Counted from the first letter of the stretch, positions 1 through 6,249 are shown. The stretch is DNA of 6,393 bases from CAYSCZ01 sp964429655 (GCA_964429655.1 CAYSCZ010000104.1:1-6393), one strand, 5' to 3'. Numbers and translations are program-made. The notes: generated by a model not told the origin, from the sequence alone.

Positions 1-70
1 TCAATTTGACTTATCTTTCTTATAAATACCAAATGTTTAGGACACTATTGATTTACAGTTATCTTTAACT

Positions 71-265
71 ATGGTTAGATCTGAATTCAAGAAAGAATTA
101 GAGTGGCATAAAAATCAAATAGACGCCAGTATTAAGTTTCTTCAGAAAGGTTTTGAAGACTTAAATAAACGGAATTATGAATTTTATGAATTCATCGAAA
201 CCAATTATTACGATCTGGAAGAAAGATTGACCACGCTGGAAAGAAAGGTCAAAGAATTATCATAA
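71..265 (+). CDS. small coiled-coil protein of unknown function (64 aa)
   Basis: I do not recognise a named family. The protein is short, highly charged and predicted to be almost entirely helical. Residues about 45-64 (YYDLEERLTTLERKVKELS) have leucines and valine at heptad-like spacing, which suggests a small dimerising coiled coil. It has no signal peptide, membrane segment or cysteines, so it is probably cytoplasmic. The ATG at 71 is the first possible start: the same frame has a TAG at 38-40 and no other start in between. No Shine-Dalgarno sequence precedes it, which is normal in Bacteroidota. The regular amphipathic pattern and lack of rare-residue runs support real coding despite the size. 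It stands alone: the next sequence is a non-coding inverted-repeat element and the tmRNA on the other strand. It could be an orphan regulator or structural adaptor, but nothing in the window shows which. Confidence 0.65.
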   Translation: MVRSEFKKELEWHKNQIDASIKFLQKGFEDLNKRNYEFYEFIETNYYDLEERLTTLERKVKELS

Positions 266-280
266 CTAATTCTTTCATAT

Positions 281-418
281 GATGCAATCGCGCACAGGTT
301 CAGGGAATGTAATTTCGGATCTTCGGATACTTTCTCCTCAACTCGTCCTCGTTTCGTGCCTTCGGTAAACCTTCGGCAGACAGGTACAACAAGGATGAGC
401 GAAAATAGCGATTGCATC
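281..418. repeat. 138-bp intergenic element bounded by 11-bp perfect inverted repeats
   Basis: The left end gatgcaatcgc (281-291) and right end gcgattgcatc (408-418) are exact reverse complements. They enclose about 116 bp that is more GC-rich than its surroundings and holds repeated cttcgg motifs (around 318-323, 360-365 and 371-376). This arrangement resembles a MITE or an intergenic repeat unit that could form a long hairpin with terminal stem. A minus-strand open frame spans most of it (208-417), but its composition is not protein-like and it overlaps the preceding gene antisense, so I do not call it a gene. No target-site duplication is evident immediately outside the ends. Confidence 0.45.
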
Positions 419-637
419 GTTGTAAGAAACCATTTTTTTCTCTATTAGGGCGCGAAAGATTGGGTTTTTATTTGGCAACTACCATTTAATAATATGGAAC
501 CATCAGATCATTATCTCAATTTTCAAGCAGAGTGAGAATGCGTAATTGAAAATAGACGATGGCAATGCCGGAGATCAGACGTCAGTCGGATCGGTCACTA
601 TCATCCAAAAAATTAATATGAAGGGACTAAAGCATTC
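419..637. other. non-coding stretch with no recognisable feature
   Basis: All six frames are closed or non-protein-like here. A plus-strand open frame starting near 546 runs into the tmRNA gene and is spurious. I see no tRNA, hairpin of note or repeat apart from the elements listed on either side. Confidence 0.6.
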
Positions 638-680
638 AAAACTAAAAAGACTAAACTATCGGTCAAGCCTTATTAGTTTT
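638..680 (-). terminator. candidate terminator hairpin downstream of ssrA
   Basis: Arms 669-680 and 638-649 are complementary at 11 of 12 positions around a 19-nt loop, and the hairpin begins four bases beyond the tmRNA 3' end. In the minus-strand sense the second arm is T-rich (CTTTTTAGTTTT). The stem is AT-rich and the loop is large, so this is not a textbook intrinsic terminator. It may instead be a 3'-processing structure or a chance inverted repeat in AT-rich DNA. Confidence 0.35.
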
Positions 681-683
681 AAA

Positions 684-1093
684 TGGTGTCGGAGGGATTC
701 GAACCCTCGTCCAGCTAAGGTAACTATAGACCTTCTACATGCTTAGTTATCCTTTTAAGTCTCATGCCATAAGCTGGTGAATAACTACCTACTTATGATA
801 CCAGTCGCTTTAGTTCACCGAAGGTCCACGACACTACCTCTGGCTGTTCCTTATTATGACACCCTAAATTCCATTCTCAAGGACAAAGAACGGTAGGATG
901 AGGCCCGGGAATCTGTCAGCTGACAGACTCAACCGATTATGCCCACTAATTTCGACTTTACGTCAGAAATTAGGCTGCCATAGTGTAGTTAGACTCGCCA
1001 ATTATACGTGTGAGCGAATTGATTAAGGATGTACACTCACCTCCCTGCATCCTAGCTTACACCTTACACTTCCTGTCAATTCCAGTCGACCCC
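684..1093 (-). ncRNA. ssrA: transfer-messenger RNA (tmRNA)
   Basis: tmRNA with SmpB rescues stalled ribosomes: it enters as an alanyl-tRNA mimic, then serves as template for a degradation tag. The gene is read right to left. The 5' end (1093 downward) is GGGGTCG followed by ACTGGAATTGACAGG, matching the family's conserved start. The 3' end contains the conserved AAGCATGTAGA and a T-arm GAGGG-TTCGAAT-CCCTC, then acceptor CGACACC and discriminator A at 684. CCA is not encoded and would be added afterwards. The two acceptor strands pair at six of seven positions. Stem H2 pairs 1060-1066 with 716-722. Pseudoknot PK1 uses GGATG (1048-1052) with CATCC (1027-1031), interleaved with GTGAG (1036-1040) and CTCAC (1010-1014). 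Hairpin H5 pairs 966-973 with 946-953 and includes the tag stop. A 16-bp palindrome lies at 912-927 in the later pseudoknot region. The 410-nt length is in the normal range. The single odd point is a G-A at acceptor pair 3:70. Confidence 0.96.
970..999 (-). other. tmRNA proteolysis-tag reading frame
   Basis: Within the tmRNA the resume codon GGC at 999-997 lies 10 nt after PK1 and opens the frame Gly-Glu-Ser-Asn-Tyr-Thr-Met-Ala-Ala, then TAA at 972-970. Together with the alanine carried by the RNA itself, the appended tag would be A-GESNYTMAA. The Gly-Glu start, Asn-Tyr core and Ala-Ala C-terminus agree with other Bacteroidota tags as I know them (for example GETNYALAA in Bacteroides). The Ala-Ala end is the part recognised by ClpXP-type proteases. 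Confidence 0.92.
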
Positions 1094-1102
1094 ATTATTT
1101 GT

Positions 1103-1120
1103 CCCCAAATGAATTCGGGG
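1103..1120 (-). promoter_or_regulatory. 8-bp hairpin just upstream of the tmRNA 5' end
   Basis: The minus-strand sequence CCCCGAATTCATTTGGGG folds into an eight-pair stem (one G-U) with a two-base gap, which in RNA would open to a small loop. It lies nine bases before the mature tmRNA 5' end, so it would sit in the precursor leader removed by RNase P, or in the promoter region as an operator. A weaker 5-bp inverted repeat (1163-1179) lies further upstream. I could not identify convincing -33 and -7 promoter elements for ssrA. Confidence 0.35.
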
Positions 1121-1199
1121 CCTTTCTTACCAGATAGTTTCTTTGAATTATCGCTTAAAGTTACGCAATCTTACTGCGTGAACTATTACAGCATCAACT

Positions 1200-1604
1200 A
1201 TGAAAAGGTTCAACGTATTTTTAATAGAAAATGACAGTTTAAATAAGACCGATCCCCTAGCTCAGGTTATAAAAGAACTAGTTGATTTGAGATTTCTGCA
1301 AGTAATTGAAAATAATACGAGTGCAGCTCCTTCTGGATGTAAGTCTCTATGACAATGGAAGACCGAGAAACTTCAAGGATGTTGAGCCAGATAGGAGTAC
1401 GAGTTGCTCCGAGAATCACAACTTTAGACCTGAATTTAACCTGAATTATGCAATAGGAATCCTGAAGCAGCGGCTGTTACACTTATTTTTTTGAGTGACT
1501 ACAATACTTTGATTGAACATGCACATTCAAAAAACTACTTTAAAACGGAAGAGGTTGAACTGATGAAAGCGAGGCGTTTGGATCCGGAGCATTGGAATAT
1601 TTAA
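1200..1604 (+). pseudogene. decayed protein gene, possibly receiver-domain-like (about 134 codons)
   Basis: A plus-strand frame opens with ATG at 1200 and reads 50 protein-like codons (MKRFNVFLIENDSL...) before TGA at 1350-1352. The same frame becomes clearly protein-like again from about 1458 (NPEAAAVTLIFLSDY...) and ends at TAA 1602-1604. Between them this frame has at least five stops, while the other two plus frames are open (1306-1494, and about 1350-1439). Beginning and end therefore share a frame but the middle does not, as expected after compensating indels or general decay. The opening FNVFLIEND resembles the first strand and acidic pair of response-regulator receiver domains, and one middle frame has TLDLNL, like the phosphoacceptor region, but spacing does not fit a normal receiver, so the family is only a guess. 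Its tail overlaps the stop of the minus-strand TIGR02757 gene. Sequencing error is an alternative explanation. Confidence 0.45.
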
Positions 1605-2365
1605 AATTTTCCCATCACTCCAAGCCCATATAAAGCAAAATCATATTTTACAGGATCATTTTTATCAAACAACCGTAGGTTTTCTGTTAATTCAAGTGCT
1701 GTAAGCCAGTCTGTTTGTTTTCGGCTTACCAGTCCTAATTTTCTTGATATACGATCAACATGGAGGTCGCAAGGGCATATTAGTTGTCGGGGTTTAATGC
1801 TATCCCAAATACCAAAGTCAACACCCTTATCATCTTTTCTAACCATCCACCTCAAGAACATGTTCAGACGCTTACAAGCTGAATTTCTTACTGGCGTGGC
1901 TACGTGTTTTTCGGTTCTTTTTGGGTACTCATTCAATCCGAAGAATTGATTATAGAAGTTACAGAGTCCTTTTGCAACTGTTGCCTCATCTTTATTCGCA
2001 CTAAAAGCTTTTTCTAATCCTCCATGGTTTAAATACAGATTATTAAGGGATTTGATAAAGTATAATGTATCCGTGGCATTAAATGTCCTGTGTTTAAAAT
2101 TCAAAAATGGCTTTAGATCATTATCATGGTGGTTCAAAATAAATTCGTATGGTGAATTATCCATCATGCTGAACAATTCCCTGCTTTTGTTAATAATGGT
2201 TTTTCGTTGGCCCCACGCTAAAGTAGCCGTCCAAAAAGCAGTTATTTCTATATCTTCCTTCTTTTTGTATTCATGGGGAATACATATGGGGTCGCTATCT
2301 ATAAAGTCTGGACAATTATAAGCTTCAACTTTTAGATCAAGAAATGATTTTAAATCATCATTCAA
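1601..2365 (-). CDS. TIGR02757 (DUF2400) family protein
   Basis: This 254-residue protein matches the uncharacterised TIGR02757 family along its length. Hallmarks visible are DPICIPHEY (25-33), the DIEITAFWTATLAWGQRKTI block (38-57), SACKRLNMFLRWMVRKDDKGVDFGIW (162-187), CDLHVDRISRKLGL (199-212) and a C-terminal DPVKYDFALYGLGV (237-250). The CKR helix followed by a conserved Asp region recalls helix-hairpin-helix DNA glycosylase-like folds, but that is inference and no activity is established here. There is no signal peptide, so it is probably cytoplasmic. The start is TTG at 2365: the upstream LysM gene's TAG stop lies in the same frame only one codon earlier, no in-frame ATG exists near the N-terminus, and the family's usual N-terminus is complete from here. 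The nearby ATGs at 2361 and 2358 are out of frame. It is the last gene of the minus-strand cluster and is probably translated by coupling to the LysM gene. Confidence 0.9.
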   Translation of the reverse strand: MNDDLKSFLDLKVEAYNCPDFIDSDPICIPHEYKKKEDIEITAFWTATLAWGQRKTIINKSRELFSMMDNSPYEFILNHHDNDLKPFLNFKHRTFNATDTLYFIKSLNNLYLNHGGLEKAFSANKDEATVAKGLCNFYNQFFGLNEYPKRTEKHVATPVRNSACKRLNMFLRWMVRKDDKGVDFGIWDSIKPRQLICPCDLHVDRISRKLGLVSRKQTDWLTALELTENLRLFDKNDPVKYDFALYGLGVMGKF

Positions 2366-2368
2366 ATT

Positions 2369-3388
2369 CTAGTAAGGATAATAAGCAAGTTCTATAGGAA
2401 TTTTTCGGTCAAGGGCCCCTAATCGGTCATGAGCAATCTTTGAAATGCGTATTAATAAGTTTTTGTTCACCCCGGTGTTGGGTAATTTGCCAACGACCCT
2501 TACAAAAAGTGTCTTATTATTCATTTGATTTTTTACCTCCATCACAGTACCAATAGGCGCCTCTTTGTGTAAAGCTAGATATTTTTTTGTTTCCGGGGAA
2601 TTCTCTATCACCATGGCGAACCCTTCTTCGTAAATTTTGGTGGTGTCCCGGACCATTCCATCAACTACTGTAGTGGTTGTGGATTCCTGGCTTTTATTTT
2701 CATTGGCCACTGTTTCTCTGTTCGGAACGCTCTTCCCAGAAACAAGCAGATTTTCTCCCGGCCTTAAATAGTCAGAATTCAGTCCATTCCAATACCTTAA
2801 TTCTTTGATAGTTACATCATACTTTTTAGCAATGCTAAACAATGTTTCCCCGGCTTGCACCCTGTGTCTTCCATTAGAAGTTGTATTGGTTTTCACAACA
2901 GAAACCTCCTCAGCTTTTTGAATAGCTTCTTTTGCATTATCACCATGCTCACTTTCAGGAGCACCCAAAACCAGTTCTTGACCAATATCAATAGCATTGG
3001 TTGTAAGTTGGTTCCACCGTTTAATCTCGTTTATCGAAACATTGTATTTTTGAGATATACTCCATAAAGATTCCCCAGGGGCAACTTTGTGAAATCTGGT
3101 ATTCCTTTCAGAAGTAGTTTTTACTTTTAAGTTACCAGCCTTTTTAATCGGCACCCAAATGATCTGGCCAATGTCTATATTCCCACCGGATAAATCATTT
3201 GCTTTCATAATGGAGTTAATGGGGCTTCCATAGCGCTTTGATAAAGCGTATATCGTTTCTCCCTGATCAATTTGATGAACGACAAAATACCGTCCATTTT
3301 TTTGTTCCACTCTTAGTGAATCCAAAGCAGATAAGGAGCTGAAATAAAACAAACCCAGGCAAAAAAATATATATCTAATTAATTTCAT
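2369..3388 (-). CDS. secreted protein with three LysM domains and an RlpA-like barrel
   Basis: With the start at 3388 the protein has 339 residues. A signal peptide covers 1-21 (MKLIRYIFFCLGLFYFSSLSA), then three LysM repeats lie near 38-79 (QGETIYALSKRYG), 100-141 (PGESLWSISQKYN) and 175-216 (AGETLFSIAKKYD), separated by Ser/Thr/Lys-rich linkers. A C-terminal double-psi beta-barrel like that of RlpA spans about 255-339 (LALHKEAPIGTVMEV...). LysM domains bind peptidoglycan, so it should act in the periplasm or at the wall. The barrel keeps the HxxxPxGT motif but has VGKLPN where catalytic RlpA proteins have an ND-R-GP motif, so lytic transglycosylase activity is doubtful. An ATG at 3418 would add ten residues (MSRKSIFWKH) ahead of the signal peptide. 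I prefer 3388 because it starts at the signal peptide and is preceded by GGAAG at about four bases. The gene overlaps the upstream DUF4905-like stop by 14 bp, suggesting coupled translation. Confidence 0.9.
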   Translation of the reverse strand: MKLIRYIFFCLGLFYFSSLSALDSLRVEQKNGRYFVVHQIDQGETIYALSKRYGSPINSIMKANDLSGGNIDIGQIIWVPIKKAGNLKVKTTSERNTRFHKVAPGESLWSISQKYNVSINEIKRWNQLTTNAIDIGQELVLGAPESEHGDNAKEAIQKAEEVSVVKTNTTSNGRHRVQAGETLFSIAKKYDVTIKELRYWNGLNSDYLRPGENLLVSGKSVPNRETVANENKSQESTTTTVVDGMVRDTTKIYEEGFAMVIENSPETKKYLALHKEAPIGTVMEVKNQMNNKTLFVRVVGKLPNTGVNKNLLIRISKIAHDRLGALDRKIPIELAYYPY

Positions 3389-4133
3389 GTGCTTCCAAAA
3401 TATGCTTTTCCGAGACAAAAATAAGCGTCTGCCTCCATAAAAAATAAGTTTCCATGGAAGGTTTGTCCAGTTCGGATTCTATTTTTTTTAAGAACTCAAC
3501 ACGGTTGTTTTTATCAATTATTGTTATATACTGATCCAAACCAGTATGCGACCTGACATAAAATCCTATGATGAGGAAACGATCAAAATCAAGGTATTCG
3601 CATGCGATCACTGGTTCCATATTAAATTTAATGGTTATCAATCTCGAAAAATAACTAAAGTATTCACTCTCAACGCTGTAAATAAATGGATATTGAACGT
3701 CGGAGCAATTGGATGGGATATTATGCTGCTCAATAGTTTTAAGTGGCCTTATATCATACACTAACGGCTTACCTCCGGATTTTGAAACTACTAGATGGTT
3801 TTGATCGACTGATTCAACCTGTACATTTTCTATTTCTTTGAGGATGATATTTTTTCCCCATTCGAACAAGGTGATTCTTTTACTTTCAGGATTATTTTCA
3901 TCCTCATATTCCTGGATTAATAAGATTTCGGAGGTCACCCCGATTAAGGATGCCCACCATTTTGCATGGTTTTTATCTCGAAATAAAACTTCCCCAGTTG
4001 ATACCCTAACTATAACAAAAGAGAGCGTCTGGGTGTCATTATCTCGAAGCTCTAAAGCTATTAGGCCTTGATCACTATTAAATACAGTTTTCCATATTTT
4101 AGAATCAAACTTGTGCGAAAATAAGTTCTTCAA
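3375..4133 (-). CDS. DUF4905-like protein of unknown function
   Basis: The 252-residue product has no signal peptide or membrane segment. It is rich in short beta-strand-like stretches (LIALELRD, LSFVIVRVSTGEVLF, ILLIQEYED, HLVVSKSGGKPLVYDI, RFLIIGFYV, YITIIDKNN), suggesting a beta-propeller-like or all-beta cytoplasmic protein. N-terminal WKTVF...LIALELRD and the WWASLIGV segment fit my memory of DUF4905, a family found in Cytophagales, but I hold the name loosely. The start is TTG at 4133: a TAA stop in the same frame lies directly before it, and the next Met codon is far downstream, near residue 228, so TTG is the only start that keeps the fold. It is the first gene of a minus-strand cluster with the LysM and TIGR02757 genes and is divergent from the NfeD gene across 44 bp. 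Confidence 0.75.
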   Translation of the reverse strand: MKNLFSHKFDSKIWKTVFNSDQGLIALELRDNDTQTLSFVIVRVSTGEVLFRDKNHAKWWASLIGVTSEILLIQEYEDENNPESKRITLFEWGKNIILKEIENVQVESVDQNHLVVSKSGGKPLVYDIRPLKTIEQHNIPSNCSDVQYPFIYSVESEYFSYFSRLITIKFNMEPVIACEYLDFDRFLIIGFYVRSHTGLDQYITIIDKNNRVEFLKKIESELDKPSMETYFLWRQTLIFVSEKHILEAHEIN

Positions 4134-4145
4134 TTAACTAAGGTA

Positions 4146-4153
4146 TATATTTG
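4146..4153 (+). promoter_or_regulatory. candidate Bacteroidota -7 promoter element for the nfeD-kdsB operon
   Basis: TATATTTG matches the Bacteroidota sigma-A -7 consensus TAnnTTTG at every fixed position and lies 24 bp before the NfeD start codon, which would give a leader of roughly 18 nt. A -33 TTG is not evident at the usual spacing, so the promoter is tentative. It sits in the 44-bp divergent spacer shared with the DUF4905-like gene. Confidence 0.5.
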
Positions 4154-4177
4154 ATACGTTTTGAAAAATTTTAATAA

Positions 4178-5515
4178 ATGAGAATTGCGATACTTTTTTT
4201 CTTGTGTACGTCGTTAACCAATATTTTAGTTGCTCAAGATTCCACAAAGCTTGTTTTTACTTTTAAAATTGACCAGGAAATTGATCCAAGAACAAACAGG
4301 TTGACAGAATTAGCGTTAGACGAGGCGCAAAACATGGAAGCGGATTTAGTTATCATTGAGATGGATACTTATGGTGGTGCTTTAAATGATGCAGATGACA
4401 TCAGGACCAGAATATTGAATTATGAAATTCCTATCTATGTTTTTATAAACAAAGATGCTGCTTCAGCAGGAGCTTTGATTTCTATCGCCTGCGACAGCAT
4501 TTATATGGCTAAGGCAGCAAGCATAGGGGCTGCTACCGTGGTGACTGGTGATGGCGCTGCTGCCCCGGATAAATATCAATCTTATATGCGGTCAATAATG
4601 CGGTCGACAGCTGAAGCACAAGGCAGGGATCCGAAAATTGCTGAAGCTATGGTTGATGAGGATGTCGTTGTTGACAGTGTTTCTCAGGCAGGAAAGGTAG
4701 TTACACTATCAACATCCGAGGCGATCAATTATGGTTTTTGTGAGGGGCAATATGAATCAATAGAAGAAATATTAGCGGCAACAGGTTATACACCTTATGA
4801 AATTTATGATTATGAGTTAGGGTCAACCGAACAAATAATCGCTTTCTTCCTCAATCCGGTAATTAGTGGTGTACTAATTCTGATAATTATTGGTGGTATT
4901 TACTTTGAATTGCAAACGCCGGGTATAGGATTCCCGATTTTAGCCTCTTTGGTAGCTACCATATTTTATTTCACGCCTTATTATCTAAATGGACTCGCCG
5001 AAAACTGGGAGATAGCCGTGTTTTTTGTGGGTATAGCACTAATCCTGCTGGAGGTATTTGTAATACCGGGATTTGGTATTGCCGGCATCACAGGTATTTT
5101 CTTATCACTCGGATCATTGGTGTTGGTGATGCTCAACAATGATATGCTGGATTTTTCTTTTGTGCCTTCAGAAAAGCTGTTTATTTCCATCGGGACCATC
5201 ATAGCCGGACTACTGGGCTCTATAATTGTCATGTTTCTTGGAGGCGTGAGATTAGCTAATTCCAATGTTTTTAAAAGAATATCCCTTCAGGATGTTCAGG
5301 ATAAAGACCATGGTTACGTATCAATTGAGCACAAAGTGTCAATGATCGGAAAAAGGGGAGAAGCTTGTACCATCTTAAGACCCAGCGGCAAGGTGATTAT
5401 TGATGAGGAAATTTATGACGCCACCAGCCGGGATGGTTTTGTTAGTAGCGGAACAAAAGTTGAAGTTGTTGAGGAGCAAGGCACATGGCTTAAGGTGAAA
5501 ATTATAAACGCATGA
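4178..5515 (+). CDS. NfeD family membrane serine protease (ClpP-like, long form)
   Basis: This 445-residue protein has the long NfeD architecture. A signal peptide spans about 1-19. A ClpP/SppA-like protease domain follows, with MDTYGGALNDADDI (62-75), the nucleophile-bearing NKDAASAGALISIACD (91-106, Ser96) and a helix with Lys132 and MRSTAEAQGRDPKIAEAMV, fitting a Ser-Lys dyad of the stomatin-protease type. Hydrophobic spans lie near 221-242, 249-270, 277-297, 299-319 and 332-356, and a C-terminal OB-fold NfeD domain covers about 378-445 (GKRGEACTILRPSGKVIIDEEIYDA). Characterised relatives cleave the hydrophobic C-terminus of partner stomatins and are linked to membrane quality control. No stomatin/floA-type gene is in this window. 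The family often has such a partner next to it, and here kdsB occupies that place, starting within the NfeD stop codon (ATGA overlap). The start ATG at 4178 directly begins the signal peptide. Confidence 0.92.
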   Translation: MRIAILFFLCTSLTNILVAQDSTKLVFTFKIDQEIDPRTNRLTELALDEAQNMEADLVIIEMDTYGGALNDADDIRTRILNYEIPIYVFINKDAASAGALISIACDSIYMAKAASIGAATVVTGDGAAAPDKYQSYMRSIMRSTAEAQGRDPKIAEAMVDEDVVVDSVSQAGKVVTLSTSEAINYGFCEGQYESIEEILAATGYTPYEIYDYELGSTEQIIAFFLNPVISGVLILIIIGGIYFELQTPGIGFPILASLVATIFYFTPYYLNGLAENWEIAVFFVGIALILLEVFVIPGFGIAGITGIFLSLGSLVLVMLNNDMLDFSFVPSEKLFISIGTIIAGLLGSIIVMFLGGVRLANSNVFKRISLQDVQDKDHGYVSIEHKVSMIGKRGEACTILRPSGKVIIDEEIYDATSRDGFVSSGTKVEVVEEQGTWLKVKIINA

Positions 5516-6249
5516 AAATCCTTGGGATCATACCGACAAGGTACGCTTCTTCAAGATTTCCGGGAAAACCTTTGGTTGATATCGGAGGAAGGACCATGAT
5601 AAGAAGGGTGTATGAGCAAGCAGTCAAGGCTAACGCATTGGCTAATGTACTGGTAGCCACTGATGATGAAAGAATTTTTTCGGAAGTTAAAGGTTTTAGT
5701 GGTGAAGTAATTATGACCGCGCCGCAGCATGCTAATGGCACCTCCCGCTGTTTGGAGGTTTTACAAAGACAATCCGGACACTATGATTACGCCATCAATA
5801 TCCAGGGGGATGAACCTTTTGTGGACCCCAAGCAGATTGATCTGCTTTGCAGCATACTGGATCAAAATACTCAAATTGCTACCTTAATCAAGAAAATAGA
5901 TGATCCGGATCATCTGTTTAATCCGGGGGTAATGAAAGTTGTATTTACCTCAGATAAGAAAGCCCTTTATTTCAGCAGGCAATGCATACCGCATGTTAGG
6001 GGGTTGGAACAGCAAAAATGGTTTTATGAACATCCATTTTATAAACACATAGGCATATATGCTTACCGGTCGGATATTTTGAAAGAAATAAACAAATTAG
6101 CTCCGGGAACCTGGGAAAGCGCTGAATCTTTAGAGCAACTGCGTTGGCTGGAAAATGGATACGAAATAAAATTAGCGCGCACCAATATTGATTCTCACAT
6201 GGTGGATACACCCGAAGACTTGGACTATATAAACCAACACTTTCTCTGA
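5512..6249 (+). CDS. kdsB: 3-deoxy-manno-octulosonate cytidylyltransferase (CMP-Kdo synthetase)
   Basis: KdsB activates Kdo with CTP to CMP-Kdo in the cytoplasm, the donor for the first sugars of the LPS inner core. The 245-residue length is typical. Family motifs appear in order: nucleotide-binding PTRYASSRFPGKPL (8-21), ATDDERI (49-55), NGTSRC (75-80, where many homologues have SGTER or SGTDR), NIQGDEP (96-102, metal-binding Asp100), FSRQCIPHVR (154-163), YKHIGIYAYR (177-186), ESLEQLRWLENG (205-216) and VDTPEDL (231-237, second metal-binding Asp232). All residues I expect for catalysis are present, so the enzyme should be active. Its presence implies a Gram-negative outer membrane with Kdo. 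The ATG overlaps the NfeD stop codon by four bases, so it is translated by coupling and has no promoter of its own visible. No clear terminator follows. Confidence 0.96.
   Translation: MKILGIIPTRYASSRFPGKPLVDIGGRTMIRRVYEQAVKANALANVLVATDDERIFSEVKGFSGEVIMTAPQHANGTSRCLEVLQRQSGHYDYAINIQGDEPFVDPKQIDLLCSILDQNTQIATLIKKIDDPDHLFNPGVMKVVFTSDKKALYFSRQCIPHVRGLEQQKWFYEHPFYKHIGIYAYRSDILKEINKLAPGTWESAESLEQLRWLENGYEIKLARTNIDSHMVDTPEDLDYINQHFL

Noticed and set aside
208..417. Minus-strand open frame of 69 codons across the inverted-repeat element
   Set aside because: Low-complexity, Ser/Arg-rich product, antisense to the small gene's end, and its limits follow the repeat element; no family resemblance.
546..746. 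Plus-strand open frame running into the tmRNA 3' end
   Set aside because: Its last third is antisense to the tmRNA T-arm (it reads RRDSNPRP, the usual translation of an antisense T-arm), a known spurious ORF type.
1010..1234. Plus-strand open frame overlapping the tmRNA 5' half
   Set aside because: It lies antisense to ssrA, whose RNA structure explains the sequence; the product has no protein-family features.
542..1314. 13-bp direct repeat gtaattgaaaata at 542-554 and 1302-1314 flanking ssrA, considered as attachment sites of an integrated element
   Set aside because: AT-rich 13-mers recur by chance at this length, the copies do not include the ssrA 3' end used by integrases, and there is no integrase or cargo between them.
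3389..3418. Alternative ATG for the LysM protein ten codons upstream
   Set aside because: It would place charged residues before a clear signal peptide and enlarge the overlap with the upstream gene; a GGAAG sequence precedes the inner ATG.
4981..5265. Minus-strand open frames inside nfeD (4981-5265), kdsB (5996-6262) and across their junction (5502-5741)
   Set aside because: Shadows of well-supported genes on the other strand with no independent coding signal.
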